Positions 12,885 to 24,563 of a stretch of 64,000 nucleotides of DNA are shown piece after piece; the stretch's first letter is position 1, and each line of letters starts with the position of its first letter. The stretch is from Vitis vinifera (Eukaryota; Streptophyta; Magnoliopsida; Vitales; Vitaceae), in NCBI RefSeq assembly GCF_030704535.1, contig NC_081819.1:19998001-20062000 (forward strand), read 5' to 3'. Position numbers and translations under genes: made by a program. The notes under the pieces are model-generated. The model was not told the origin of the DNA, did no database searches, and saw only the letters and a program-made list of their open reading frames with translations.

Positions 12885-13150
12885 TTCATTACACGTGGCA
12901 TCGACTTTATGGTACCACTAACAAAAGACCACGTGGCCCGGAGATTAAACTTTATTATAAAAAGCCATTGAGACACCCTTGTACTTGGTGTTTGCATCGT
13001 CGACACATGTCCCACATGTGACCACATAGCTTTATACGTAGCCCCCAATTCCACTGCCACGTCGATGGACTAGTTCTAGACTCCAAAGGCAAAAACGACG
13101 GCCTGGGTTTGACTAAGGGGCAGGTGGCGAAGAAATATTGGGCAACGTGT
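12885..13150. promoter_or_regulatory. Cluster of ABRE/G-box (ACGTG) elements
   Basis: Within about 260 bp there are ACACGTGGC at 12891, CCACGTGG at 12929, CCACGTCG near 13057 and AACGTGTG near 13144, plus two ACATGT motifs near 13003-13020. ACGTG cores next to each other are known binding sites for ABF/AREB bZIP factors in ABA response. The next gene downstream on the plus strand, about 2 kb away, is an ATHB7/ATHB12-type HD-Zip I gene, a subclass known for ABA and drought induction. That this cluster controls that gene is inference. A TATA-like TTATAAAAAG at about 12956 might instead mark an unrecognised local transcript. Confidence 0.5.
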
Positions 13151-13170
13151 GATTTGTGACAAGCCCTTGT

Positions 13171-15016
13171 CCAAAGGCAACTTTTTCTATTGGCTGATTT
13201 TTTATTTTTTATATTTTATTTTAATATTATATTTTAATGGTTTTTAACTTTTTATTATTATTTTTATTTTTTTAATTTGTATTTGAGAGGAGGAGAACCC
13301 AAGTCGGACACGTTGTTACTGTGGCTTTAGCGGTGGCCATGGCTCAAGCCTCCTCTTGAGCCGCCGGCTTAGCCGCTGCCTACAACATTAAATTTATGGC
13401 TTTTTAATTGTATATTGCAATTTGTTATTTTTTAATTATTTCCTACTTTTCAAAAAATTTAAAAATTATTTCGTGGTTTTAAAAATTTATAATTTTTCTT
13501 AAAACCTTTTTTTGTCAATCATTTTAGTCAACCACGACATTTATATAAAAAACGTTTCTGAGAAAAATAATTTAATATTAGAATATAATATAAAAAACAT
13601 ATTCTTAATAGGACTTTTTATCTTATTTTTTATTATAATATGTTATATAATAAAAAAATAAATTTAGAAGAAATCATAAACAGGATGTTATCTAAAAGAA
13701 ATTAAATTAAATAATTCTTAATTGACTTTTAAAATTTTTTATCACACACTAACAAATGATTATTAAAAAGTGTTTATAACTTTTTAATATTTAAAAATAT
13801 TTTCATTGTAAAAATTTGTGAAGTTAAAGATACTTCCCTACAAAACTCAAGCGTTGAAAAGCTTAATATGATTCGGGGGTGAAGATGAACTAATAAAGTT
13901 CATAAAATTATATCATATTTACGGTTTTAGTCTATCAATAAAATTAATTTTAGGGTTTAAGATTTAGAGTTTATGATAATCCAAAATTTAAAAATGAGTA
14001 TGTTTCATGATGTAATGTTTCAAAAACTCTTTTTCATGCCAAGACAACAAGAAAGGAAAAAACAGACACAAACATGGCAGTATGGAAGGACACGATCTCT
14101 TTTAGGCTAGACATTGCACCTGATTCTAATGGGGGCATCACAGCTCTGATCCATTCTCCAGTTGTATGTGGTCAAAAGATTGATCACAATTCAGCAAAAA
14201 AGAAAAAGATATAAGCTAATATTTGGCGAAACAAATGCATATGACTCAGGCAAATCATACCAAAATCTCCATTTTTTTTCAAAGTATTCTCACTGAATTT
14301 GGCCCACCAAGTAGGCAGGCAGGCAGGCATCAATATGGCCTACTCACAGCATTTTATATCACTAAATCTTGACACCTGCAGCTATGGAGGCTAAGAAAAT
14401 GATAAAAGCAGGAGAATCAAATGGGAGATCTGGAAAAGATTGAAATCATGGATTAATTAAGAATTATGTAATTTAAATTAGTACAACGTGATCCATGCAA
14501 CCGACACGATGAAGAGCTATGACAAGGTGAAGAATATAATATCATTGGGATTTGTTTTCTATCATGTTATTGACTTAAGATAATAAGATATTGGGTGATA
14601 AGCGCACTAGATTAGTAAATAAAGAAGCCGGCTTGTGTCTGTAATCATGGGAGAGAGCCAGTGATCTGGATTATCTGAGCTTGATTGTGTAGAGGGAATT
14701 CATCTAAGGAAAAATTTGTGTAAGTCAGTGTCGAAAAAGAAAGAAATGGACAATATCAACAAGGCACTGAAGGAAAAGCATTCCTCAATATGGGGCCCTG
14801 TGATTTTGAGGCGTAACAACACCAGAACCAGAGTCTGACTCAAAGCTATAAGATACTATCCATATCATCAGCTGATAAATAGATGCATATCTCGAAGCCC
14901 ACACAGATCAAGAACATTCTGATATTCTCATTTCAGTCATTCCCCACTTTCCTCACTGCCTGCAAAGCTGTTTTGAGTAGTTGGTCTGAGGAGTTTTTGG
15001 GTTCTGGCTCAAGGGT
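13171..15016. other. Upstream region of the HD-Zip I gene
   Basis: No gene was seen. An unusually GC-rich foldback sits at 13321-13380 in AT-rich DNA. A (GGCA)n run lies at about 14313-14328. The last 170 bp hold a possible weak TATA (CTATAAGATA near 14846) and presumably the 5' untranslated region of the gene starting at 15017. Confidence 0.4.
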
Positions 15017-15861
15017 ATGAATCTGAATGAGATGTTAGGTGGGGAGGAGTATAAGTATTCTCCCATGGCAGCAGTGGATGATGGGTCTTTGGCTTGTCTG
15101 AATTCAATTGCAACCGCCAGAAAGAAGAAGGAAAAGAACAAGAGGAGGTTCAGTGATGAACAGATTAGATTATTGGAATCCATGTTTGAGTCTGAGACAA
15201 AGCTTGAACCCCGAAAGAAGCTGCAGGTGGCGAAGGAGCTGGGGTTGCAGCCACGGCAGGTTGCGATATGGTTTCAGAATAAGAGAGCTAGGTGGAAGTC
15301 AAAGCAGCTGGAGCGGGACTACAGTATACTGAGAGGGAATTACAACAGCCTGGTTTCTCGGTTTGAATCCTTGAAGAAGGAGAAGCAGGCCCTGGTTATA
15401 CAGGTACCCCATCTATCATTAATTGAGATTTTCTTTTCCTAGTAATCACTCCGAAGGCCTTTCATTCAGAAATCTTATTTGGGTGTTTTGGTTTTTGTTA
15501 GCTACAGAAGTTGAACGAGATGGTACAGCAGTCTGGAGGGGCAAAACAAGATTCTGAGCAGCGGCTAGTACAGAACAGTGCTGAGAGTGAAGCAGACAAC
15601 AGAGACAATGGCAATTGTGAATCTGAAGTGAAGCCCAACTTGTCGTTGGAGAGATCAGAACATGGAGGAGGTGTCCTTTCGGACGATGATAGCAGCATAA
15701 GGGCTGACTACTTTGTGATGGAAGAAGAGCCCAGCCTTCTGACCATGGTGGAACCTGTTGATGGTTGCTTGACATCACCGGAAGATTGGGGCAGTTGGGA
15801 CTCTGAGAATGTGTTTGATCAGTCTAGTGGTAGTTATCAGTGGTGGGATTTCTGGGGTTGA
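15017..15861 (+). CDS. HD-Zip class I transcription factor, ATHB7/ATHB12-like (2 exons)
   Basis: The coding exons are 15017-15403 and 15502-15861, joined at CAG|GTACCC ... TTAG|CTACAG in phase 0, giving 248 residues. A basic stretch and homeodomain occupy about residues 35-95, with the recognition helix around W85-F86-Q87-N88 and R90, the residues that contact DNA. A leucine zipper follows directly: leucines at 98, 105, 112, 119, 126 and 133 are exactly seven apart, and the intron falls inside the zipper after residue 129. This arrangement is that of HD-Zip proteins. The lack of START and MEKHLA domains, the short length and the C-terminal tryptophan-rich tail (QWWDFWG, an AHA-like activation motif) place it in class I. 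Such factors bind CAATNATTG as dimers in the nucleus. The ATHB7/12 group is induced by ABA and water stress. The ABRE cluster 2 kb upstream fits, but linkage is inferred. Confidence 0.93.
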
Positions 15862-17756
15862 ATGATAGATAGAACATTAGAAAATATGGAGGAAATGTAT
15901 GCAAATAATCTTCCTTCAGTTGATAGAGGCAAAGTCAGGGGCCGGCCATTTTAGATGGCAATGAGCCTAGATTTTGAGGATTGTGGGGACTACAAGTAGA
16001 GAAATGAAAAATTTTCATCCTGATCTTTCTGATAGGTGGATGCTAATCTCACTACCCTGTCCAAAGAGGCAATTGCAGTCTAGTCCTGACCTGGTCACAG
16101 AAAATGATGTGGTTCTTCACAAAGAACCAAAAATAAAATAATGGGCCATGGAAGCAGGATCAAAAGAAGACGAGACCGGGCGAATGTGTGGTCGGTATGT
16201 GCCCTTGTGTCTGTCTCTGTGTGTGGGAGAGGTTTTGTCCAAGCAGGGAGAGATTTTCATCCAGAGAGACTTTGTAGTTGGCAATGTGCTCAACTAAGAA
16301 ACACAAACCTTTGTTTCCTTACCTAGTTTCCAATTATCTTCTTTATTTAATGGTGTTGCATGGCTGTTTAGATACTGGATCTTCATATTCCACATGATCA
16401 GAGACCTCTAAACATACCAAAAAATTGTAGAAAGCTTAAGGGGCATTGAGGGCATCATATCAAACTAACCCAGAAGAAATCATTCAATAGAAAATGGCTG
16501 CTCAGTCCGCTGCATCCTAAACATCCTGGCAAACTGAAAAGGACAATCAAGGTTGTGCAGATAACACCATTTAAACCACAAAAGCAACTAGTTCTATGCT
16601 TGGTCACAAAGAAAATAGAATACAAAAGGAGAATTGGGGATTTTACAGCACCCCCAAACCCAATCTGTCATAAGCTTTCAGGTTCTCATTCCTCATCTGG
16701 GAAATCCATTCCCTCATCATCCAACAATTGCAGTTTCATGTACTAGTCCTAGTTTTTCCCATATTGCATAAAAAGAAACTGCATGTACTCACAAAAACAT
16801 ATGACAACAAATGTCAGTTACATCTATGGATCAGAAAGAAAAGATACATTCAATCCAGTCAAAGACTGCAGTTGAGAAACAATATGTAAGATTTTCATTT
16901 GGTTGAACACAGATTTTTTTGTAAGATGATGTGCTTAAATTTACAAGTACCACACAGAAAGAATGAACGTAAGACTGATTCTCAGACAATTTAACACATG
17001 GTGACAAAAATTATTAGAACTGACTTGGTTTCTTCATCCTCAGTCTTTATCCTCCTGTCTCCATTTACTAGGACTACATTTCTGCAAGCCAGTTCTATTC
17101 CTGACAGGAATTAACCAAACTGAGTAACAAGGTAAAGCAATCTGTGCATACCCATTAAAGAACACAGCTAGTTTAAATGCTAAATATGGGTGATTAAGGA
17201 GCCGAGTTATAGAAACTGCTGTACATACCCATTAAAGATCAGAAAACAATTGAAAATGGGAAATAAAATTAGTATTCAATATCAACTACCCAAAACAAAA
17301 AGTTAACCAAACTGGGAAAGAACAATACAAGGAAACCCAAATTCCTTTTCTCATTGTTAGCTAGCAGGCATATCAAATTATAGGAAATTGAAATCAATAA
17401 TCCAAGCTAGATTCTATACACAAACTGCAAACCTCCATGAATCCCATACCATAAATGGCTTCTACATTCTGGGTGTGCTTATTCACCAATATCATGAGTG
17501 GAGGGATTTTTAAAATCAAAATCTTGTGTAATGATCTATTTGCTTAATGGGTAGAACTGAAGCTTGAGTTCTACTACTTTCACCACAATTCTACATAATG
17601 CCCACAGCAGCAGAGAACTGAACTAGATATTTAGGCTGAACCAGAGATCCCAATTCAAATCTAAGTCACCTATTTGCTTGATGGGTTCGAGAGGGAGTAC
17701 ACCTTGGAGGCATCGGTTTTTGTTTTGATGACCCAGTGTGGATTTTAGACAACAAC
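15862..17756. other. 3' flank of HD-Zip gene and spacer, no gene seen
   Basis: The first few hundred bases are probably the 3' untranslated region of the HD-Zip gene. The remainder shows no coding signal. The short ORFs at 16141 and 16555 have no recognisable features. Confidence 0.45.

Positions 17757-17836
<80 letters not shown>
17757..17836 (+). tRNA. trnL-UAG: tRNA-Leu (anticodon UAG)
   Basis: The acceptor strand GACAGTT at 17757 pairs with AGCTGTC at 17829-17835 (one G-T pair), followed by discriminator A at 17836. The anticodon stem CCAGA/TCTGG closes a seven-base loop TTTAGGC, giving anticodon UAG, which reads CUA leucine codons. A variable arm (GTCCGAAAGGGC region) and a full T arm with GGTTCAAATCC (B box) mark it as a class II, nuclear-type leucine tRNA. 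The A box TGGCCGAGTGG is intact. No CCA is encoded, as expected for eukaryotes, and there is no intron. A T-run at about 17849-17854 could terminate Pol III. Confidence 0.97.
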
Positions 17837-18113
17837 TCTTTATTCAAATCGGAAATTTTTTACTCACATAATCATATCCCACGTGGCACTAGAAAATAAT
17901 TTATGAAAGTATCTGAAAAAGGGGTGACGTATCATGAAATCCAAACATTTTTTGAAACTAGAAGTTGTTAAATTCTGTGACAAAATTATTTAAAAATATT
18001 TTCTGCCATTTTCCTCTCTTCCAAACGGAATATTGAAAAAAGATATCATTTTTGCCTCTATCTCTCACTTACAAGGCCAAAACTTCACTGTGATTTAGTA
18101 GAGAGAGAGAGTG

Positions 18114-21100
18114 ATGAACGACCTCTCAAATGCTTCTTCAATCCAGAGCCATTGCTACAGTTGCAAGCCAATTCCATCGCAAGTTCTCTATGTTCTGGTG
18201 CCTCTCTTCTTCACCGGCTTGGCGGTCTCAATCTTCATCCTCATTGCTGTTCACAATGCCTTCTTATTCGTCTCTCTCCTCTGTCTCTCAGCTCTCGTCG
18301 CTGCTTTTCTCATCTGGAACACCGTCAACTGGAGGCGGAGCAGAGCGCTCTTTTGCTATCTCCGTTCTTTCCCCGACTCCGACCTCCGCCTCGCTCGTCA
18401 CGGCCAGCTCGTTAAAATTACCGGGGTAATACGCATTTCTTATTATCGTCAGTCGATTCTGTTTGTTGGGTTTTGGTTTTTTGTGCGTTTGGGTAGTGGG
18501 ATTGTGAAATGAGAAATGGGAAGTTGGATTTTGGGGGGTGTGGTTCTTGGAGTTCTACTTTTGGCGAAAATGGGAAATTTCAATTCAAGAAGTAAAATAT
18601 TTTTGGGTCGAAATTAAAATTTCAGTTATTTTTTAGGGTTTTGATGATGAACAATTTTGGGTTTGAAGATTTTAATTTCTATGCTTTTTCCGCATTTTTG
18701 TGGACTTCTAAAATCGGGTGAATTGTGGAGCTATTTTGATTTTTGATGTGAATTGCTACTGGGACTGTATAGTTTCTTTTTTTAGTAGAATTAGAAGATA
18801 GATTGTATTGGTAATGAGAAATGAGCAATGCAGCATTGATTCTCTAGGTTTACAGTAGGGTTTGTTGTTGGGTATAATGAGAGGAAAGAAAATAAAATGC
18901 TTTGCTTTCAAATCGTTGATTGCAAGAAAAGTGTTAAGGCTAATTACTGGGGAAACCCCACCAATGTGGGTAGTTGGGAAAGGGTGGATTGCAAAGCAAC
19001 CAAAAATGGGTGGAAGAGGTCATTTTCGGCTCTTGATGCAGCATTGGATTGGTCTAGGGTTTCAAAATTATCTCTGGGGAACCTTTATGCTTGCAAATGG
19101 GTGTTTTGGAATTTTTAACAAAGGAAGAAACTGGCCAAAAGTGACAACATCTTATGGTTGTTGTGAAAAACAGTCTATTCAAGCAACCATAATTTTGATG
19201 TAGATGGAAAGAAACAACACAGATCAACTAACCCCGGGTTAGGACCTTATGTTACATAATCAACCTGTGTCTGGAAGGGCAGCTAAATAGTATGAGCACC
19301 ATAAAACAAAATTGGCATGGTGGTGAGGAGGGAGTGATAGGGTGTGAAGAAGGGGGGAAAGCTTGAACCAGAGGAAGGCAGGAAAGTAGGTTGCTGGAGG
19401 GGAAGGTAATGGTCTTCCAGGCCTCTTGAACAAAAGCTTGCAAACTTGCAAGATTCAATATATGCCATGAGGAAAGTTTAGAAAAGAAAAGGAAAAAAAA
19501 ATAAAGAAAGGACGAAGGAAGGGGGAGCCTTCCCTAATTTTCTAAAGCAAGACCCTAACCGGGGATAGGGTCTTTTGCTTTAGAGGGAAGGATACAACCT
19601 TAGAAGTTCAAAGAATGTATAATCCTTACAGTAATGATGTAAATCTATGGGGAGAAGTTTTAATCTGCTTAAGTTGTCATGTACCGAACATATAGCAAAA
19701 TGACATACACATTACTTGGCTAAAAATGAAAACTTTTCCTGAAAAAGAAGTGCTCATGGCAGGAAGTGGACAAAAATTACTAACATATGAAACCTAAGCT
19801 AGATCACTTGCTTAGGCCAATCAAAGTCTGCTGTATGCATAAATAGGAAAAAGGATACTTTCTATTTATTGGTCAAGTTTGTGCAAATTTCTTCAAATGA
19901 AAATTTTGACATTGCAAACTTGAGAGTTTGAAATTTAAATGGTGTTGACAGTTATAATTTCATTTCTTCTTGATCATGAACTAATAGGGTATTTTTGAGA
20001 ATTAGTGAATAAGGTTTTTACTCGATCCTTGTTTATTTGGACTAAAAAATCTTTGGGTGATGGATGTTTCTCTTAGCCATATCATTGATAGTTTTGGTTC
20101 TTGCTCCCCCCCTCCTGTTCCAAGTTCATTGTGAATATTCTATTTGCACATCGGGAAGTAAAAAATAGTCCTTTTTGAACAAGAACAATCCCAATTGACT
20201 TGTATGCTTATGTCGAAGACCTGATGCAGAAATTCTATCAAATTAACTTCTGTTTAATGTAAATGATACAAGATGATCATGTATTTCAATATTTGTCCAA
20301 AGATGTAAATACCTGCATTAATCGTCATGATGCCCACTTCATTTTGCCGTATTTTTATCCATTATGTGAATTTTGCTCATGGTAGATAGTATCTGCAGTT
20401 AAGTTGATTGTGATCTAACAGCATTCTAATCTTCTGGTGATTTTCAGCTAGTATCATGTGGGAACATCTCCCTGGAATCTTCATACGAAAAGGCTACCCG
20501 ATGTATTTATACATCTACTCTTTTGTATGAATACCCAGGACTTGGTTTGAAGCTTGCAGATGCTAAAGTGCCATGCTTTGGATGGGGGTTAGCATATTGT
20601 GAGGTATGTGAATTGTATATAACAACAAAAGTAAAAATCTCAATATCTAATATATCTATGTTAAAAAGATAATGTGCTAGGGCTTTCTCTCTGGCAGAGG
20701 TTCTCCACAGACTTTTACATCACTGATAGTAAGTCGGGCATCAGAGCTTTGGTGAAAGCTGGCTCAGGCTCAAGAGTCACTCCCCTGATCGTTGAGAGCA
20801 GACTGGTAAACACCACAAGAAAATGCAGATTTCTGTCTTCTCACTTCAAGAAATGGCTAGCAGAGCGAAACATCTCAGGCCAAGCTCGTCTATTGCGTCT
20901 AGAAGAAGGGTAACTCTCTTTTTAGTTGTTTTTTCTACTTGTTTTGATATAGGTCTTTGAGGGAGCTTATAAGCTGCAGCTTGCAGGTATGTCAAGGAAG
21001 GCAGCTCCATGGCTGTAATCGGAATGTTGCATAGAGATAATGACGCATTGATGATTGTTCAACCCCCGGAGCTCCTCTCTACAGGATGCCTATGGCGAAA

Positions 21101-21203
21101 GCTTCTTCTCCCAGTTGATATTGATGGGGTGATTCTGGGTGTTCCTGAGATGGTTGGCCCAGTGGCCAATCCCCCAAGTTCCATGCAACAATGGGAACAT
21201 TAA
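18114..21203 (+). CDS. SHOU4/At1g16860-like membrane protein (4 exons)
   Basis: The coding exons are 18114-18425, 20448-20603, 20698-20909 and 20987-21203, all with GT-AG borders and consistent phases, encoding 298 residues. The ATG at 18114 is the first in frame. Two adjacent hydrophobic segments (about residues 23-46 and 49-69) are followed by a soluble region with GQLVKITG, then VSCGNISLESSYEKATRCIY, DFYITDSKSGIRALVKAG, VKEGSSMAVIGMLHR and STGCLWRKLLLPVDIDG. From memory these match the family of Arabidopsis At1g16860 and At1g78880 (SHOU4 and SHOU4L), annotated in places as ubiquitin-specific protease C19-related. I see no catalytic protease motif. SHOU4 proteins are reported to restrain exocytosis of cellulose synthase. 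This copy lacks the long N-terminal tail of those proteins, so it is a shorter relative whose role may differ. Intron 1 is about 2 kb and contains a strong foldback. Confidence 0.85.
19529..19590. repeat. Strong inverted repeat inside SHOU4-like intron 1
   Basis: TCTAAAGCAAGACCCTA at 19541-19557 pairs with TAGGGTCTTTTGCTTTAGA at 19565-19583 around a seven-base loop. Outer arms CCTTCCC and GGGAAGG extend the stem past a six-base bulge. It could be a MITE relic or a structured intronic RNA. I do not recognise it as a known miRNA. Confidence 0.7.
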
Positions 21204-22085
21204 CTTGACCTTATAGAGGAATATAGGTGTAGGATATATTTTTTTTTTTGACATTCTTTTTCAGCTGCTTGTCACGGTCTCAGGCCCATGGGAGGGTCAT
21301 TTGGAGCATGTAGTGACATGCTGCTGCTAATTATCGTATGCTCGAGCACAAAAAGATACAATCTAAAGCAATTGATTTTCAATCTTGGCCTGGTTGATGG
21401 TACGCCTACCATGGTATTTTCTCAACTTCCATCCTGATTCCTGTGCTATATTCTTTATTCCTCTTTTTGCACTGGCCATGGCTATGAAGCATTACATGGT
21501 CCTGTAGATTTATTATCCAAACCTAACTTACTCTAGCAGGAAATTCGAATTCCAGAAGTGATTGTTCAAAATAAACCCTAGAGAATGAAATTATCCCACA
21601 TTCAAGTCAATTGAACCTGCAAATTAAAATCAAATTGGAGCTGCTGGGAATTCTCATTCAAGATTCAATATCCACACACAAGGTAATCAGTATTTGCTCC
21701 TGAGAATTCATTCTGTGCCTGAAACTCTCAACATAAAATCTGATGGCCCAGCCTGAAATCTCCATATCCTCCATTGCCATGCATTCTTCGGAGGAAGCAC
21801 AGTTTCTTGTGGAGTTACGTGTTATGATGGACAATGGGCACAAAAGAAAAATATAATTCAATATATGGTTAAAGTAAAATTGGATGATATGATAACATCT
21901 ATAACAAACTAAGTGAACTCTCATGTTTCAACCATCATACCAATGACCGTTTCAGTGACCGGCCCAACTATGAAATGGCAGCAATCAAATTTCAAAACAG
22001 TTCAAATTCAAACTCCCCAGGGGTCTGCATTTAGATGTATCTATCAACCTACTCCCAATACTTTAGGGGGACTTCAAAATGACAT
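21204..22085. other. Spacer between convergent SHOU4-like gene and eL40 pseudogene
   Basis: Begins with the 3' untranslated region of the SHOU4-like gene. No coding features were seen. The two flanking genes converge here. Confidence 0.45.
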
Positions 22086-22506
22086 CTACTTGATCTTCTT
22101 CTTTGGCCTCAACTGCAATTAAGACAAACAATAAATAAGATGAGATCTCCATATTAAGTAAAACCATCAAAGCAAAGAGAAAAGCACCTGTTTGCTATGC
22201 CCATACTTCTTCCCGCAGAAGACAGCGTGAGAATGTTGAAAAGCATACCATCTGCAACACAAATTTTTTTTTTTGCCAATGGGTAAAGTTAGGCAAGATC
22301 AAAATCAAGAAAACACAAAGGAATCATGTTAAATATCCAGCATAATTAAAATTGTCACTGCTATGAAGAATGTGCCAGAATAAGAATACTGATCATACTA
22401 GGAACACTAATCATACAAAACGTAGATATAAAAGTTGAAAAATCAGAGATTGGACACAACAAAGTATGATAGAGACATGTGCCAAAAACAATTTCATTGA
22501 TGAATC

Positions 22507-22568
22507 TAACAAATGGGATTGAATGCTTTTTTTTTTTTTTTGATAGGTAACAAATGGGATTGAATGCT
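22507..22568 (-). mobile_element. Minimal 5'-truncated LINE/SINE insertion with 21-bp target duplication
   Basis: A 21-bp sequence beginning TAACAAATGGGATTGAATGC occurs at 22507-22527 and exactly again at 22548-22568. Only about 20 bp lie between, a T-run followed by GATAGG. On the minus strand this is CCTATC followed by a poly(A) tail. That is the pattern of a target-primed retroposon that copied only its extreme 3' end. It lies in the intron between E3 and E4 of the eL40 pseudogene. Confidence 0.8.
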
Positions 22569-23426
22569 CCTTTACATCAAGTAATGGTATTTCTATGGTT
22601 GACTCAGGTCCCACATTCAGACTTTTTTAGAAGGTTAATCTTGAATTCTGGAACTGTAATATATCACAAATTAGCTATATATACAAGGGATGGTCTAATT
22701 GACAACAGGATTGTTAAAGAAACCGTATGTGGCCTAAAGAGTCCCTCCAGCCATTCATCTCAATCATACAAATGGGCTTAAACCCATCAACCTTGTTTTC
22801 AGAAGGAAAGTCCTTGGGCAAATATTACTATTCATAGTTGTGCAAAAGAAACCGAACCCACCTTAAAACAGTGAATAGGCGTAGGAAATGACCAAAAGTG
22901 GAAATATTCCATATTTTTTGGACAAACAATGGTACAAATTGTATTATGGGACCGGTATGCACCAACCACATATGTCGAAGCGCTCTTTGTATAAGTAAGG
23001 CTTTCTGGTTTATGGGAACATTAGACATCACTAAGGACCCCATTCACTTGTCTCTTTGTATAATAAGTGCGCCTCTTGCCTTTTAAGTCATGCATAAAGT
23101 TTTGTTGCATGTGAATCAGTGGCAACTAGTTAAGTTCATGATATAAGGGTTTTATAACATAAGTTCTTGTAATCTAGAAGACAATGCAAACAAATTAGCC
23201 ACATTTTGATGGAAAATGTAAAACAAATTAATCTATATTCAAGCAATGAAATATCATAAAATCCTGCAAAAAGGCATCCAATTGAGGGTAATATGATAAC
23301 TCCACAGAACTTACTTCCGGCGTATCATCTTTATACTGGTTGCACTTTCTGTCCCATGCCATCAAAGACGGTTCGATAATAATGACACTACGAAGCGTTC
23401 ATCCTACACGTTAAAACACCCCTTCA

Positions 23427-23552
<126 letters not shown>

Positions 23553-23630
23553 TTACACGTGCGGCGGAATCCCTAAGAAAAAAAAAACCAATAGAATTTA
23601 GAAGATATGATATAATCAGATCATTGAACC

Positions 23631-23747
23631 CTCGTTTGGTAGGTGAGACTCCGTAGAAAGTTAACAAAGAAAAAAAAAAAAAAAAGAGAGAACTTCATGG
23701 AAACTCAGAGCCTTCCTCTTTTCCTTGATTTTCTCATCAACCAAACA
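23631..23747. mobile_element. Possible MITE in pseudogene intron 1
   Basis: The left end CTCGTTTGGTAGGTGAGAC and the reverse complement of the right end, ATGTTTGGTTGATGAGAAAA, are loosely alike. The core holds a poly(A) run. The inverted repeats are imperfect, so the call is tentative. Confidence 0.35.
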
Positions 23748-23934
23748 TAAAATTGAGATTTTTCACACAGAACCTTCCATGTTCGGAATCTTGGCCTTGA
23801 CATCGTCGGCAGTGTCACTTGATTCCACCTCGACGGTGATGGTTTTCCCAGTTAGGGTTTTGACAAAGAGCTGCATTTTCTCGACAGTTTGGCCGATTTG
23901 GGATGATTTCGTGTTTGGAGAAAGAAATATTTGC

Positions 23935-24065
23935 AGTTGGGCTCAACACTAGGGCACCGAATTTTACTGGGCTCGGAGTATGTAGTGGACCTTATGGTTG
24001 AGCCCACTTGTACCAAGGCTGGCCCACGCAATAGGTCATCGGGCCTGTAACTGGGCCTGCTTACA
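23935..24065 (-). promoter_or_regulatory. Site II (TGGGCY) cluster upstream of eL40 pseudogene
   Basis: Just 5' of the pseudogene's ATG on the minus strand are several GGGCC/GGCCC motifs (near 23939, 23971, 23999, 24022, 24044, 24054). TGGGCY site II elements are known in plant ribosomal-protein promoters. Their retention indicates the duplication included the promoter. Confidence 0.5.
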
Positions 24066-24139
24066 TCTTAATTGTCGTAACTTTCCAAAGGGGTTGAGCC
24101 CTAGGCTCTTACTCAGGAAAAGTTCTCATAAAACATGAC

Positions 24140-24171
<32 letters not shown>

Positions 24172-24398
24172 AATATATATATATTATCATTATTATCGAT
24201 TTATTTATTTATTTATTTTTACGGCAATAAAATTTTCCTGCGAGATCAAAATGTGAAAGAAAATTTTACGACTCAACAAAAATGCCGAGAAGAAATAGGA
24301 GGTAATAACTGTTTTAGTTAATTGCTTTTTTCAGTTGTAAAATTGGCATGGATGATCTAAAATAATCGGGTGTTTACAACAATGATAAAGTAGACTAG

Positions 24399-24563
24399 CC
24401 TCCGTTTGGTTGCTGAGAAATTGTAGGAAAATAAGTAAAATTGTGACTCCAAATTTTTCAAGTTGGACCTTTAATCAACTATAATAGTATGCTTATACAA
24501 CTTTAGTTCTTTTCTTTTAGAGGGCTGAATATTTTGTAATTTTCTCGAGAACCAAACAGACGG
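24399..24563. mobile_element. hAT-like MITE, 165 bp
   Basis: Starts CCTCCGTTTGGTTGCTGAGA. The reverse complement of its end is CCGTCTGTTTGGTTCTCGAG. The terminal inverted repeats are about 25 bp and continue into AAATT/TAC motifs. It has no coding capacity. Confidence 0.65.

Noticed and set aside
12752-13060. 102-codon minus ORF across the ABRE cluster
   Set aside because: The C-terminal half is a poly-Phe/Leu translation of an A-rich run. Not protein-like.
18862-19203. 113-codon ORF
   Set aside because: It lies wholly inside intron 1 of the SHOU4-like gene and has no domain-like composition.
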